41,334 bases of DNA from Dehalococcoidia bacterium (GCA_022823105.1 JAJDXU010000005.1:1-41334); one strand, 5' to 3'. Shown: positions 7,556 to 15,020, counted from the first letter of the stretch. The notes: generated by a model not told the origin, from the letters alone. Made by a program: numbers and translations.

Positions 7556-8439
7556 TCACCGCTCGGGGCGGGTGGGTCGGCATCGGGTTCGGGCGCCGCA
7601 TCCGCCGGTGGTTCAGCCTGATCCACGGCTGGCGGGGCCTCGTCAACGGCCGGCGCGGCCTCGGCCGACGCCTCAACGGCCGGTGCGTCCTCTGCGACGG
7701 ATTCCGCTTGCGCCGCGGGCTCGCTTGCCGGTGACTCGCTCGCCGGTGGCTCGTTTTCGGCGGTGGCGGCGCTTTCCTCCGACGGAGCAGCCGCCGGGGT
7801 CGCGGGAACCGCGGCCGCCTCAGGCGTTTCGGCTGCCACGGCGCCGTTGGTCTCGGGCCGGATGAGCCCCAGGCGGTTGGCGCGCTCGGTTTCGGGATCC
7901 CTGAGCAGGCTCAGGGCTTCCAGCGTGGCCTGCACGATGTTGATGGGGTTCCTGGAGCCCAGGGACTTGCCAACCACGTCCTGCACGCCCCCCAACTCAA
8001 GCATGGCGCGCATCGCGCCGGCCGCGATCACGCCGGTTCCCAGCGGCGCGGGCTTGATGATAACGATGGACGCGCCCTTTCGAACGGAGATCTCGTGAGG
8101 GATGGTGCTGCCCTTGATCGGGATGGTGATGGTGCTCCTTCGCGCCACCGCGGTTCCCTTGCGCACGGCGTCCGGGATGGCCAGGGCCTTTCCCATGCCG
8201 GCGCCAACCCGTCCCTGGCCGTCGCCCACGACCACCAGAGCGTTGAACCGGAGCCTGCGCCCGCCCTTGACGACCTTGGCGATGCGGCGGGTATGCACGA
8301 CGCGCTCGTTAAAGCCGCCGCTGTCGTCTTCACGTTGTCGCTGGTCGCGATCGCGACCACGGCCGCCGCGTCCGCGACGTTCACCGCCACCACGCTCGCC
8401 GCCACCGCGTTCACCTCTGCGGGTTGCTGGGGATACCAT
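7552..8439 (-). CDS. rpsE: 30S ribosomal protein S5 with long N- and C-terminal extensions
   Basis: S5 helps translational fidelity and mRNA unwinding at the 30S entry. The conserved S5 fold runs from about residue 43 (F-N-E-R-V-V-H-T-R-R) to about 192 (R-A-N-R-L-G-L-I-R-P-E). It includes G-D-G-Q-G-R-V-G-A-G-M-G-K-A and A-P-L-G-T-G-V-I-A-A-G. The whole protein is 295 residues against a usual 160-175. The first 40 residues are Arg/Gly-rich with repeated R-G-G-G-E-R. The last 100 or so are Ala/Pro/Glu/Asp-rich, without Lys or Arg, and presumably disordered. The frame stays open and continues into the coupled rpmD, so the tail is genuinely encoded. Its role is unknown. Confidence 0.95.
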   Translation of the reverse strand: MVSPATRRGERGGGERGGGERRGRGGRGRDRDQRQREDDSGGFNERVVHTRRIAKVVKGGRRLRFNALVVVGDGQGRVGAGMGKALAIPDAVRKGTAVARRSTITIPIKGSTIPHEISVRKGASIVIIKPAPLGTGVIAAGAMRAMLELGGVQDVVGKSLGSRNPINIVQATLEALSLLRDPETERANRLGLIRPETNGAVAAETPEAAAVPATPAAAPSEESAATAENEPPASESPASEPAAQAESVAEDAPAVEASAEAAPAVDEAPPAVDQAEPPADAAPEPDADPPAPSGE

Positions 8440-8798
8440 CAGAACTTAAGCCCTCCTTCCCGGGCCGCGTCGGCCAGCGCTTTCACGCGTCCGTGGAACC
8501 GGTATCCGCCGCGGTCGAAGACCACTGCAGAAACACCGGCGGCAATCGCGCGTTCCGCCACCAGCTTGCCCACCGCTTCGGATGCGGCGGTCTTGGGCGT
8601 GGCGTTCGACGCGTCCAGCTCGCTGCTGGATGCCTGGGCCAGAGTGTGTCCTCGCCCGTCGTCTATCACCTGAGCATAGATTCCTTTCAGGCTACGGAAA
8701 ACGCACAAGCGGGGACGCTCTGCCGTTCCAATTACTTTGTTCCTTACCCGGCGGTGCCTCACGACACGCAGCTTCCGGGCATCCTTGTCTTTTGGCAT
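8439..8798 (-). CDS. rplR: 50S ribosomal protein L18
   Basis: L18 binds 5S rRNA with L5 and L25 in the central protuberance. The 119-residue product has R-K-L-R-V-V-R-H-R-R-V-R-N-K, then A-E-R-P-R-L-C-V-F-R-S-L-K, Y-A-Q-V-I-D-D, and the end F-D-R-G-G-Y-R-F-H-G-R-V-K-A-L-A-D-A-A-R-E-G-G-L. The length is normal. Its stop shares one base with the rpsE start region. Confidence 0.97.
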   Translation of the reverse strand: MPKDKDARKLRVVRHRRVRNKVIGTAERPRLCVFRSLKGIYAQVIDDGRGHTLAQASSSELDASNATPKTAASEAVGKLVAERAIAAGVSAVVFDRGGYRFHGRVKALADAAREGGLKF

Positions 8799-8838
8799 AT
8801 CTTTGACGCTCTCAAATTCGGGCGCAGTCGGATCTGCG

Positions 8839-9453
8839 CTACACCGCGCGGCGCGCGGCGGCCTTGCCTGGCTTCAGGCGCAGCACTTCTCCCTGGTAAC
8901 GGATTCCCTTTTCCTTGTAGGCGTTGGGCGGGCGCACCCGGCGCACCTTGGCGGCCAACTGGCCGACCTTCTGCTTGTCAACGCCCGATACGTGGACGCG
9001 GTTGTTGCCTTCCACTTCCATGGTCAGCCCCTCTTCGGGGAAGACGTCCACGGTATGGCTGTAACCCACGCTGAGCGTGATGCCGTTCCCGTTCTGCTGA
9101 ACGCGGTAACCGACTCCCATCAATTCCAAGGTGCGGCTGTAACCGTCAGTTACTCCCACCACGGCGTTGGAAATGAGCGAGCGGGTCAACCCGTGCAGCG
9201 AATGGTGGAATTTCCGCTCGGTCAGTCGCTCGACGATAATCTCATCGGCCGCTACCCTGACGTTCACCTCGGGGTGGTACTTCTGCGTAACCGACCCGCG
9301 GGGACCGGTCACGGTGATCCCGCCGTAGAACACCTCGGCGGTCACGCCCGAGGGGAGCGGAATGGGTTGGCGACCAACGCGCGAGAGCGGGCGTTCCGTT
9401 GGCGGCACTCGCTCTGCGACGCCGGCGCTGATCATCACTTCATTACCAGACAT
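8839..9453 (-). CDS. rplF: 50S ribosomal protein L6
   Basis: L6 lies near the sarcin-ricin loop and the factor-binding site. The L6 fold begins at S-R-V-G-R-Q-P-I-P-L-P near residue 24 and ends with Y-K-E-K-G-I-R-Y-Q-G-E-V-L-R-L-K-P-G-K. The product is 204 residues, about 20-25 more than usual because of an N-terminal extension. The chosen ATG overlaps the end of rpsH by 11 bases. A second ATG six codons later (M-I-S-A-G-V) would remove the overlap and cannot be excluded. Confidence 0.95.
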   Translation of the reverse strand: MSGNEVMISAGVAERVPPTERPLSRVGRQPIPLPSGVTAEVFYGGITVTGPRGSVTQKYHPEVNVRVAADEIIVERLTERKFHHSLHGLTRSLISNAVVGVTDGYSRTLELMGVGYRVQQNGNGITLSVGYSHTVDVFPEEGLTMEVEGNNRVHVSGVDKQKVGQLAAKVRRVRPPNAYKEKGIRYQGEVLRLKPGKAAARRAV

Positions 9454-9841
9454 AGCAGACCAATTCTCCTCCGATGCCCTTGCGCCACGCCTCGTAGCCG
9501 GTCATCATCCCCTGGGAGGTTGATACGATGGCGATGCCCAATCCGCCGTACACCCGCGGGATCTCTCCGCGGCCCACGTGGACCCGGAGGCCGGGCTTGC
9601 TGACCCGCTTCAATCCCCGGATGGCATTCTGTTCGTCATCCTTGTACAGCAGATGGATGCGCATGGTCGGGAACTTCTGGTTCCTGGCCAGGTCCCAATC
9701 GCGGATGTAACCCTGCGATTTCAGGATGTCGGCGATCGCCGTCTTGATCTTGGATTGGGGCACCAGCACGGTTTGGTGCCGGGAGTGGATGGCGTTGCGT
9801 ATGCGCGTCAGCATATCTGCAACCGGGTCGTTAATCGGCAT
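9443..9841 (-). CDS. rpsH: 30S ribosomal protein S8
   Basis: S8 is a primary 16S rRNA binder and the translational repressor of the spc operon in E. coli. The 132-residue product starts M-P-I-N-D-P-V-A-D-M-L-T-R-I-R-N-A. It ends with P-R-V-Y-G-G-L-G-I-A-I-V-S-T-S-Q-G and G-G-E-L-V-C-Y-V-W, as in the family. The length is normal. Confidence 0.97.
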   Translation of the reverse strand: MPINDPVADMLTRIRNAIHSRHQTVLVPQSKIKTAIADILKSQGYIRDWDLARNQKFPTMRIHLLYKDDEQNAIRGLKRVSKPGLRVHVGRGEIPRVYGGLGIAIVSTSQGMMTGYEAWRKGIGGELVCYVW

Positions 9842-9882
9842 CGCGGTAAAGCTCCATCACTGTTTTTCCTTGTTTACGCCCA

Positions 9883-9906
9883 CGATGCCCTGCGCTCCCG
9901 GCATCG
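9883..9906 (-). other. Intercistronic hairpin between rpsN and rpsH
   Basis: A perfect 7-base-pair stem (CGATGCC with GGCATCG) and a 10-base loop lie in the 86-base gap. A direct repeat CCCTGCGCTC (9888-9897 and 9920-9929) overlaps it. S8 controls the spc operon through an mRNA hairpin in E. coli, but that site is at rplE, so equivalence is only a guess. Confidence 0.45.
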
Positions 9907-9927
9907 ATGAAATCAAACACCCTGCGC

Positions 9928-10233
9928 TCACAGGCTCGCTTTCCGGACTCCCGGCAGGAGGCCATCCAGGGCCATTTCGCGGAACGATATGCGGGACAGG
10001 CCGAAGTGGCGGATGTACCCGCGAGGCCGGCCGGTTGCGCCGTCCCGATTGCGGATGCGGTTAGGATTGGCGTCGGGGGGCAAAAGGGCCAGTTTCTGCC
10101 GCGCCTCGAACCGTTCCCGCAAGGGCCTGGACATGTCGCGCGCCTCGGCGAGCAGTTCGGCCCGCTGCTGAGCGTACCTGGCGACGGTGCGCTTGCGTCG
10201 TTCGTTCTTCGCTATGGCTGACTTTTTGGCCAA
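9928..10233 (-). CDS. rpsN: 30S ribosomal protein S14, long cysteine-free form
   Basis: S14 is needed for late 30S head assembly. The 101-residue product is the long form: M-A-K-K-S-A-I-A-K-N at the start and N-R-D-G-A-T-G-R-P-R-G-Y-I-R-H-F-G-L-S-R-I in the conserved C-terminal half. It has no cysteines, whereas the short form (about 61 residues) has a zinc ribbon. S4 and L36 in the same cluster keep their cysteines. Confidence 0.96.
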   Translation of the reverse strand: MAKKSAIAKNERRKRTVARYAQQRAELLAEARDMSRPLRERFEARQKLALLPPDANPNRIRNRDGATGRPRGYIRHFGLSRISFREMALDGLLPGVRKASL

Positions 10234-10260
10234 GGTGGGCTCTCCAGTGTTGTGGTCGAT

Positions 10261-10302
10261 TGCACGGACTCTCCGGTTCGTACGACGAACCCGGATCGTG
10301 CA
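10261..10302 (-). other. Long hairpin between rplE and rpsN
   Basis: An outer 6-base-pair stem (TGCACG with CGTGCA) encloses an inner 9-base-pair stem (TCCGGTTCG with its complement, one base bulged) and a 5-base loop. It occupies nearly half of the 91-base gap. This is the most elaborate of the cluster's intercistronic hairpins. Confidence 0.55.
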
Positions 10303-10324
10303 GCGAATCTGTGGTGTGCCGGGC

Positions 10325-10975
10325 TTACTGCCGGATAAACGGCATACCGAAATGCTCCAGCAAGCGCGTCGCCTCGGCGTCGTTGGTGGCGGTGGTGGTT
10401 ATGGTAACCTGCAGGCCGCGCAGCCGGTCGATGCTGTTGTAATCGATCTCCGGAAACACGATCTGCTCGCGCAATCCCAGGGAGAAATTGCCGCGGCCGT
10501 CGAACCCCCGCCGCGAGATGCCGCGGAAGTCCCTGATGCGGGGCAGGGCGGTGATAATCAGGCGTTCCAGAAAGTAGTACATGCGGTCGCCCCGCAGGGT
10601 AACGGCGGTACCGATGGGGTTCCCCTGGCGCACCTTGAAGCCGGCGATCGAGCGGCGCGCGCGCGTGATGATCGGCTTCTGGCCCGAGATGGTGGTCAGA
10701 TCGCGGACGGCGCTCTCCATCGCGCGGCCGTTGGTCAGCGCCTCGCCCAGGCCAATGTTCAGGTTGATCTTGCTGAGCCTTGGCACCTGCATCGGACTGG
10801 AGTATCCGAATTCCGAAACCATCGCCGGCACGATTTCATCCCGGAACCGGATTTTGAAAGTTGGAGGGGGGAGCGCAGCGCCGTTGGAGCCATTGCTTTC
10901 GGCCGCTTCCTGCCGTCGCCGTCGGCCGCCACCCTGCTGGTTGGCCGTTTGCTGTTCAGTCGTCATGGTGATCAC
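10325..10975 (-). CDS. rplE: 50S ribosomal protein L5 with N-terminal extension
   Basis: L5 binds 5S rRNA and contacts P-site tRNA. The L5 fold starts near residue 45 (F-R-D-E-I-V-P-A-M-V) and includes V-P-R-L-S-K-I-N-L-N-I-G-L-G-E-A, G-Q-K-P-I-I-T-R-A-R-R-S-I-A-G-F-K-V-R and the C-terminal R-L-L-E-H-F-G-M-P-F. The product is 216 residues against about 180. The extra N-terminus is Gln/Gly/Arg-rich (Q-Q-G-G-G-R-R-R-R). The start overlaps the rplX stop by four bases. A second ATG three codons in is also possible. Confidence 0.95.
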   Translation of the reverse strand: MITMTTEQQTANQQGGGRRRRQEAAESNGSNGAALPPPTFKIRFRDEIVPAMVSEFGYSSPMQVPRLSKINLNIGLGEALTNGRAMESAVRDLTTISGQKPIITRARRSIAGFKVRQGNPIGTAVTLRGDRMYYFLERLIITALPRIRDFRGISRRGFDGRGNFSLGLREQIVFPEIDYNSIDRLRGLQVTITTTATNDAEATRLLEHFGMPFIRQ

Positions 10976-11244
10976 TCGTCCCGGGTTCGGAACTGGGTAC
11001 CTGGCTCGGTGTAGTTGCTTTGAATCAGTTTCACGTTGGAGATATGGATGGACGCTTCCTGCTGCACCCGACCTCCCTGTCTGATGCCAGGGCGCGGCTT
11101 GTAGTGCTTGGTAACCACGTTCACGCCTTCCACGATCACCCGGTTTTTCTCCGGAACCATCTGGAGGACGCGACCGGTCTTTCCCTTGTCCTTGCCGGAG
11201 ATCACTACGACATCATCTCCGCGGTGTATCCTGGCCCTCGCCAT
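10972..11244 (-). CDS. rplX: 50S ribosomal protein L24
   Basis: L24 initiates 50S assembly. The 90-residue product begins M-A-R-A-R-I-H-R-G-D-D-V-V-V-I-S-G-K-D-K-G-K, containing the KOW motif. It continues N-V-V-T-K-H-Y-K-P and ends with the S-N-V-K-L-I block. The start was set at 11244 because the frame is open further upstream but the homology begins here. The A of this ATG is shared with the rplN TGA (TGATG), which indicates coupling. Confidence 0.96.
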   Translation of the reverse strand: MARARIHRGDDVVVISGKDKGKTGRVLQMVPEKNRVIVEGVNVVTKHYKPRPGIRQGGRVQQEASIHISNVKLIQSNYTEPGTQFRTRDE

Positions 11245-11612
11245 CACACCACCTCCGGAGCCAGCGACACGATCCGCATGAAACCCTTGTCGCGCAGCTC
11301 GCGCGCCACGGGTCCGAAGATTCGGGTTCCCCGGGGAAGCTGGTTGTCGTTGATGAGCACGGCAGCGTTGTCGTCGAATTTGATGTACGTCCCGTCCGGC
11401 CGGAGCAGAGGAGCCGCCTGCCGCACGACCACGGCTTTCACCACAGATCCCTTGCGGACGGGTGAATTGGGAACGGCTTCTCGCACGGTGCACACGATGA
11501 TGTCGCCCACCGACGCATACTTGCGCCGGCTGGAACCGGGAATGTTGATCAGCCGGATGCGTCGCGCCCCACTGTTGTCGGCAACGTGGAGCCTGGTGTA
11601 ACTCTGGATCAT
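11244..11612 (-). CDS. rplN: 50S ribosomal protein L14
   Basis: L14 sits at the subunit interface. The 122-residue product begins M-I-Q-S-Y-T-R-L-H-V-A-D-N-S-G-A-R-R-I. It contains V-V-K-A-V-V-V-R-Q and G-T-R-I-F-G-P-V-A-R-E-L-R, and ends F-M-R-I-V-S-L-A-P-E-V-V. Length and motifs are exactly those of the family. It starts next to the rpsQ stop. Confidence 0.97.
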   Translation of the reverse strand: MIQSYTRLHVADNSGARRIRLINIPGSSRRKYASVGDIIVCTVREAVPNSPVRKGSVVKAVVVRQAAPLLRPDGTYIKFDDNAAVLINDNQLPRGTRIFGPVARELRDKGFMRIVSLAPEVV

Positions 11613-11975
11613 TTACGCATCCTCGCTATCTGCGTCGTCGCTGTCCTCGACCGGATCCGGTTCGACAGCGGCGGGTTGGATTTCAACGTCGGTTTCCAGT
11701 TCAATGGGGCGAACGTCCGCCACTTCGCGGCGGGCCATGATCTCAAGGAGTCGCCAGTGCTTGGTGCGTGAAATCGGGCGGGTCTCCTGGATACGGACCG
11801 TGTCCCCGATGCGGCACTGGCCGTCCGGGTCATGGACGTAGAACCGGGTTACTCGGCGCATCTGCTTGCGGTAAATCCGGTGCCTTTGCTTCCACACCAA
11901 CTCCACCACCGCCGTCTTGTCCATCCGGGTGCTGACCACAGAACCCACCCGGATTTTCCGCATCGCTTTTGCCAT
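11613..11975 (-). CDS. rpsQ: 30S ribosomal protein S17 with acidic C-terminal tail
   Basis: S17 is a primary 16S rRNA-binding OB-fold protein. The core runs from K-I-R-V-G-S-V-V-S-T-R-M-D-K-T through Y-R-K-Q-M-R-R-V-T-R-F-Y-V-H-D to I-Q-E-T-R-P-I-S-R-T-K-H-W-R-L. The product is 120 residues against about 85, owing to an acidic tail (P-D-P-V-E-D-S-D-D-A-D-S-E-D-A). The ATG at 11975 was preferred over one 25 codons upstream because the longer reading runs back into rpmC. AAGGAAC stands eight bases before the chosen ATG. Confidence 0.94.
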   Translation of the reverse strand: MAKAMRKIRVGSVVSTRMDKTAVVELVWKQRHRIYRKQMRRVTRFYVHDPDGQCRIGDTVRIQETRPISRTKHWRLLEIMARREVADVRPIELETDVEIQPAAVEPDPVEDSDDADSEDA

Positions 11976-12025
11976 TGTGAACAGTTCCTTGCCGTATTCG
12001 TTCCGGTCTTGAGCCCGGCGATTCG

Positions 12026-12214
12026 CTAGAGTCCGCGCTCGCGGAGGCACGTCAGCATGCGCGCGATGTCCTTGCGGGTCTTGCGCGGCTGATTGGTATC
12101 GGTGAGTTGGTTGGTGGCGTCGCGAAAGCGCAGATTCATGAGTTCCTGGTAGGACTTGTCGAGTTCGTCGCGAATCTGGTCATCGGTCAGCGCCCGTATT
12201 TCGAACATCTTCAT
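12026..12214 (-). CDS. rpmC: 50S ribosomal protein L29
   Basis: L29 is located at the peptide exit site and helps dock SRP and trigger factor. The 62-residue product is two helices: I-R-A-L-T-D-D-Q-I-R-D-E-L then S-Y-Q-E-L-M-N-L-R-F-R-D-A-T-N-Q-L and R-K-T-R-K-D-I-A-R-M-L-T. The length is normal. It lies 6 bases after rplP. Confidence 0.96.
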   Translation of the reverse strand: MKMFEIRALTDDQIRDELDKSYQELMNLRFRDATNQLTDTNQPRKTRKDIARMLTCLRERGL

Positions 12215-12220
12215 GGAAGC

Positions 12221-12661
12221 TTAGCCCCCGGAGCCGGACAGCAGGGAGTTGACCCGATCCCGGTACACGATCTTGGTCGGGATGGGCAACTTGTGGGCGG
12301 CCCGCTGCAGGGCTTCTTCCGCCTGGTGCATGGGCACACCGCCGACCTCGAACATGATGCGTCCGGGCCTTACCACCGCGACCCAATGGTCGTTGGCGGC
12401 CTTGCCGCCGCCCATGCGGACCTCGGCCGGCTTTTTGGACACGGGCTTGTCGGGGAATATTCGGATCCAGGTTTTCCCGCCACGCTGCAGATGGCGCGTA
12501 ATGGCGACACGGGCGGACTCGATCTGGCGGGCGGTGATCCATTCGGGGCTCATTGCCTTCAACCCGATCTGGCCGAACTCGACGGTGCTGCCGGTGCTGG
12601 CAGCCCCACGGCGTTTGCCTCGACCCATCTTTCGGAATTTGGTCCGTTTGGGTTGCAACAT
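12221..12661 (-). CDS. rplP: 50S ribosomal protein L16
   Basis: L16 positions aminoacyl-tRNA and is needed for 50S maturation. The 146-residue product begins M-L-Q-P-K-R-T-K-F-R-K and includes E-F-G-Q-I-G-L-K-A, W-I-R-I-F-P-D-K-P-V-S-K-K-P-A-E-V-R-M-G-G-G and A-A-H-K-L-P-I-P-T-K-I-V. All are family signatures and the length is close to usual. Confidence 0.97.
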   Translation of the reverse strand: MLQPKRTKFRKMGRGKRRGAASTGSTVEFGQIGLKAMSPEWITARQIESARVAITRHLQRGGKTWIRIFPDKPVSKKPAEVRMGGGKAANDHWVAVVRPGRIMFEVGGVPMHQAEEALQRAAHKLPIPTKIVYRDRVNSLLSGSGG

Positions 12662-12729
12662 ATCTAAATCTCCGATTCGCTTGCGGTCAATGCTCTGCGC
12701 GGACGTTCAATCCTGGCTGCTTCTTCTAC

Positions 12730-12763
12730 GGCGCGGGGAACGTCCTAGGGCGCGGGGAACGTC
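12730..12763. repeat. Short tandem duplication at the 3' end of rpsC
   Basis: The 15-base unit GGCGCGGGGAACGTC occurs twice with a 4-base spacer (12730-12744 and 12749-12763). The second copy reaches into the rpsC stop codon. It looks like a recent duplication in the 100-base rpsC-rplP gap. No function is inferred. Confidence 0.6.
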
Positions 12764-13496
12764 AGACGTCCAGTTCCTGCGCCATCTCGCCTTCGGCGTC
12801 CATGCTGGACACGCGGAATTCGATGCTGTCGAGTTCTCCGTCTTCCTCGGCCGGGGGCGGCATGATCTGGCCCTTGTAGATCCAGACCTTGATGCCAATG
12901 CGCCCCATGGCGGTGTGCGCCTCGGCCAATGCGTAGTCGATATCGGCGCGCAGGGTGTGCAGGGGCACCTGCCCCATCATCAACTTTTCGGTGCGGGCGA
13001 TCTCTGCGCCGGAGATCCGGCCCTTGGTGATGATCTTGATGCCCTCAGCGCCGGCCTGCATGGTCCGGAGCGCGGCTTGCCGCATCGCCCGCCGGTAGGC
13101 CACGCGCCGGCTGAGCTGGTCGGCGATGTTCCTGCCGACCAGGAACGGATCCAGTTCCGGCTGCTCGATCTCAACGATGTTCAGGCGCAACCCCCCGCTG
13201 GTCATGGTTTCCAGGCGCGAGCGCAGGCCTTTGACCCGATCGCCGTCGCGCCCGATGAGGATGCCGGGCCGAGCGGAATGGATGTTGATGATCGTCTCCT
13301 GGGCGGTGCGGTCGATTTCGATTCGCGCAATGCCCGCGTCCGAGAACGCCCGGTACTCATCATGAATCGTTCGGCGCAGTCCCAGATCCTGCTGTACGCC
13401 CTCCCGGTACTGGACGCCGTTGTTTGCGTACCAGTGGGTTTTCCAGTCCTTTATGATCCCCAGCCGGAACCCCAGGGGGTGGGTTTTGTGTCCCAT
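12762..13496 (-). CDS. rpsC: 30S ribosomal protein S3
   Basis: S3 forms part of the mRNA entry tunnel. The 244-residue product starts M-G-H-K-T-H-P-L-G-F-R-L-G. It has the KH domain (P-G-I-L-I-G-R-D-G-D) and the C-terminal S3 domain (G-A-E-G-I-K-I-I-T-K-G-R-I-S-G-A-E-I-A-R and I-G-I-K-V-W-I-Y-K-G). The last 25 or so residues are acidic (E-E-D-G-E-L-D-S-I-E) and end E-L-D-V, a tail most S3 proteins lack in this form. Confidence 0.97.
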   Translation of the reverse strand: MGHKTHPLGFRLGIIKDWKTHWYANNGVQYREGVQQDLGLRRTIHDEYRAFSDAGIARIEIDRTAQETIINIHSARPGILIGRDGDRVKGLRSRLETMTSGGLRLNIVEIEQPELDPFLVGRNIADQLSRRVAYRRAMRQAALRTMQAGAEGIKIITKGRISGAEIARTEKLMMGQVPLHTLRADIDYALAEAHTAMGRIGIKVWIYKGQIMPPPAEEDGELDSIEFRVSSMDAEGEMAQELDV

Positions 13497-13499
13497 CAG

Positions 13500-13844
13500 C
13501 TAGCCCTCCTGAATCTCGTCAACTTCAATGATGATGTGACTGGAGCGCCGCGTAACACGACCGATCCGGCCCCTGGCTCGTGCGCGGAACCTCTTCAGAG
13601 GCCGCGCCTGGTCCGCCGAGATGCGCGTGATGCGCAGTTCGTTGCGGTTCATGAACATGTTGTTTTCGGCATTGGACGCCGCCGACTGGACCACCTTGGC
13701 CACCGAACGGGCCCAGGGGGAGGTCATCAGGCTGAGATGGTCCAGGGCGTCGTTGACGGTCATGCCCCGGACCGCATCCATGATGGGTTTGAGCCGCTTG
13801 GGAGAAGCTCCCACCTGTTTGGCCATTGCCCGTACCACTGGCAT
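13500..13844 (-). CDS. rplV: 50S ribosomal protein L22
   Basis: L22 lines the peptide exit tunnel. The 114-residue product has A-S-P-K-R-L-K-P-I-M-D-A-V-R-G, A-A-S-N-A-E-N-N, and the tunnel hairpin region R-F-R-A-R-A-R-G-R-I-G-R-V-T-R-R-S-S-H-I. The length is normal. GAGGTGA upstream of the ATG serves as ribosome-binding site within the rpsS-rplV junction. Confidence 0.97.
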   Translation of the reverse strand: MPVVRAMAKQVGASPKRLKPIMDAVRGMTVNDALDHLSLMTSPWARSVAKVVQSAASNAENNMFMNRNELRITRISADQARPLKRFRARARGRIGRVTRRSSHIIIEVDEIQEG

Positions 13845-13848
13845 CGCG

Positions 13849-14133
13849 TCACCTCACCCTGCTGGAACGCTCGGATCGGGCGACGTGCCCGCGATACGTG
13901 CGCGTGGGCGCGAATTCGCCCAGGCGGTGTCCCACCATGTTCTCGGTGATAAAGACCGGAACGTGCCGGCGACCGTCGTGAACACCGAAGTTCAGACCGA
14001 CCATTTCCGGCATGATCATCGAATCTCTCGACCAGGTGCGAATCACGGTGGCTTCGCCTGATTCCCGGACCAGGTTGACCTTTTTCAGGAGCTTTGGATG
14101 GACGTAGGGTCCCTTTTTAATTGAACGCGACAT
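13849..14133 (-). CDS. rpsS: 30S ribosomal protein S19
   Basis: S19 is a 30S head protein pairing with S13. The 94-residue product starts M-S-R-S-I-K-K-G-P-Y-V. It carries T-W-S-R-D-S-M-I-M-P-E-M-V-G, F-I-T-E-N-M-V-G-H-R-L-G-E-F-A-P-T-R and the Y-R-G-H end. The length is normal. Confidence 0.97.
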   Translation of the reverse strand: MSRSIKKGPYVHPKLLKKVNLVRESGEATVIRTWSRDSMIMPEMVGLNFGVHDGRRHVPVFITENMVGHRLGEFAPTRTYRGHVARSERSSRVR

Positions 14134-14183
14134 ACTGCAATATTCTGCTTACCAGCGGCGCCAAAGGCGGCCGGGCTCGTTGA

Positions 14184-15020
14184 TTAGCGACGCCACCTGC
14201 GGCCGCGTACGATGAAGCGGCTTGACGTCTTTTTCTTGTTGCGTGTCTTGTGTCCCAGGGTGGGCTTTCCGGTGGGGGACTTGGGCCCCGGCATACCGAT
14301 GGGTGAACGACCCTCGCCGCCACCGTGCGGATGGTCGACGGGATTTTTGGCTACCCCGCGAACGTGGGGGCGTCGGCCAAGGTGCCGCTTGGCTCCGGCC
14401 TTGCCCAGGCTTTCGTTCTTGTGGTCCGGGTTGGACAGTTGGCCCACGCTGGCCCGGCAGTTCAGCAGGATGCGCCGCATCTCGCCGGAAGGGAGCCTGA
14501 TCAGCACGTACTCGCCCTCACGTGAGAGAACCTGCGCGCCCGTGCCGGCTCCCCGCACCAGTTGGCCGCCCCGGCCCGGGGTCAGTTCCAGGTTGTGTAC
14601 CACGGTTCCGGTGGGGATGTTGCGTAGGGGCAGCGTGTTGCCGGGATTGATCTCGGCGGTGGGGCCGGACTCTACCTTGTCGCCCACCCTCAGGTTCACC
14701 GGCGCCAGGATGTACGATTTTTCGCCGTCGGCGTAGTGAAGCAATGCGATCCGGGTGGTGCGATTGGGGTCGTACTCGATCGTTTTGACGGTGGCCGGCA
14801 CGCCGTCCTTGCGACGCTTGAAATCGACGCGACGGTACATTCGGCGCGACCCGCCGCCGCGATGGTAGGCAGTGATGCGACCTCGATTGTTGCGGCCGCC
14901 CCGTTTCTGCAGCGGCTCCAACAATGATTTTTCCGGCTTTTTCGTGGTGATTTCCTCGAACGAGGGTCGCACCGCATTGCGCGTGCCGGGTGTGATCGGG
15001 CGCAGGTTTTTCAGTGGCAT
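14184..15020 (-). CDS. rplB: 50S ribosomal protein L2
   Basis: L2 is required for subunit association and peptidyl-transferase assembly. The 278-residue product begins M-P-L-K-N-L-R-P-I-T-P-G-T-R. It contains K-R-G-G-R-N-N-R-G-R-I-T and H-R-G-G-G-S-R-R-M-Y-R, then the R-G-V-A-K-N-P-V-D-H-P-H-G-G-G-E-G block that holds the conserved histidine, and ends in a basic tail. The length is standard. Confidence 0.98.
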   Translation of the reverse strand: MPLKNLRPITPGTRNAVRPSFEEITTKKPEKSLLEPLQKRGGRNNRGRITAYHRGGGSRRMYRRVDFKRRKDGVPATVKTIEYDPNRTTRIALLHYADGEKSYILAPVNLRVGDKVESGPTAEINPGNTLPLRNIPTGTVVHNLELTPGRGGQLVRGAGTGAQVLSREGEYVLIRLPSGEMRRILLNCRASVGQLSNPDHKNESLGKAGAKRHLGRRPHVRGVAKNPVDHPHGGGEGRSPIGMPGPKSPTGKPTLGHKTRNKKKTSSRFIVRGRRWRR

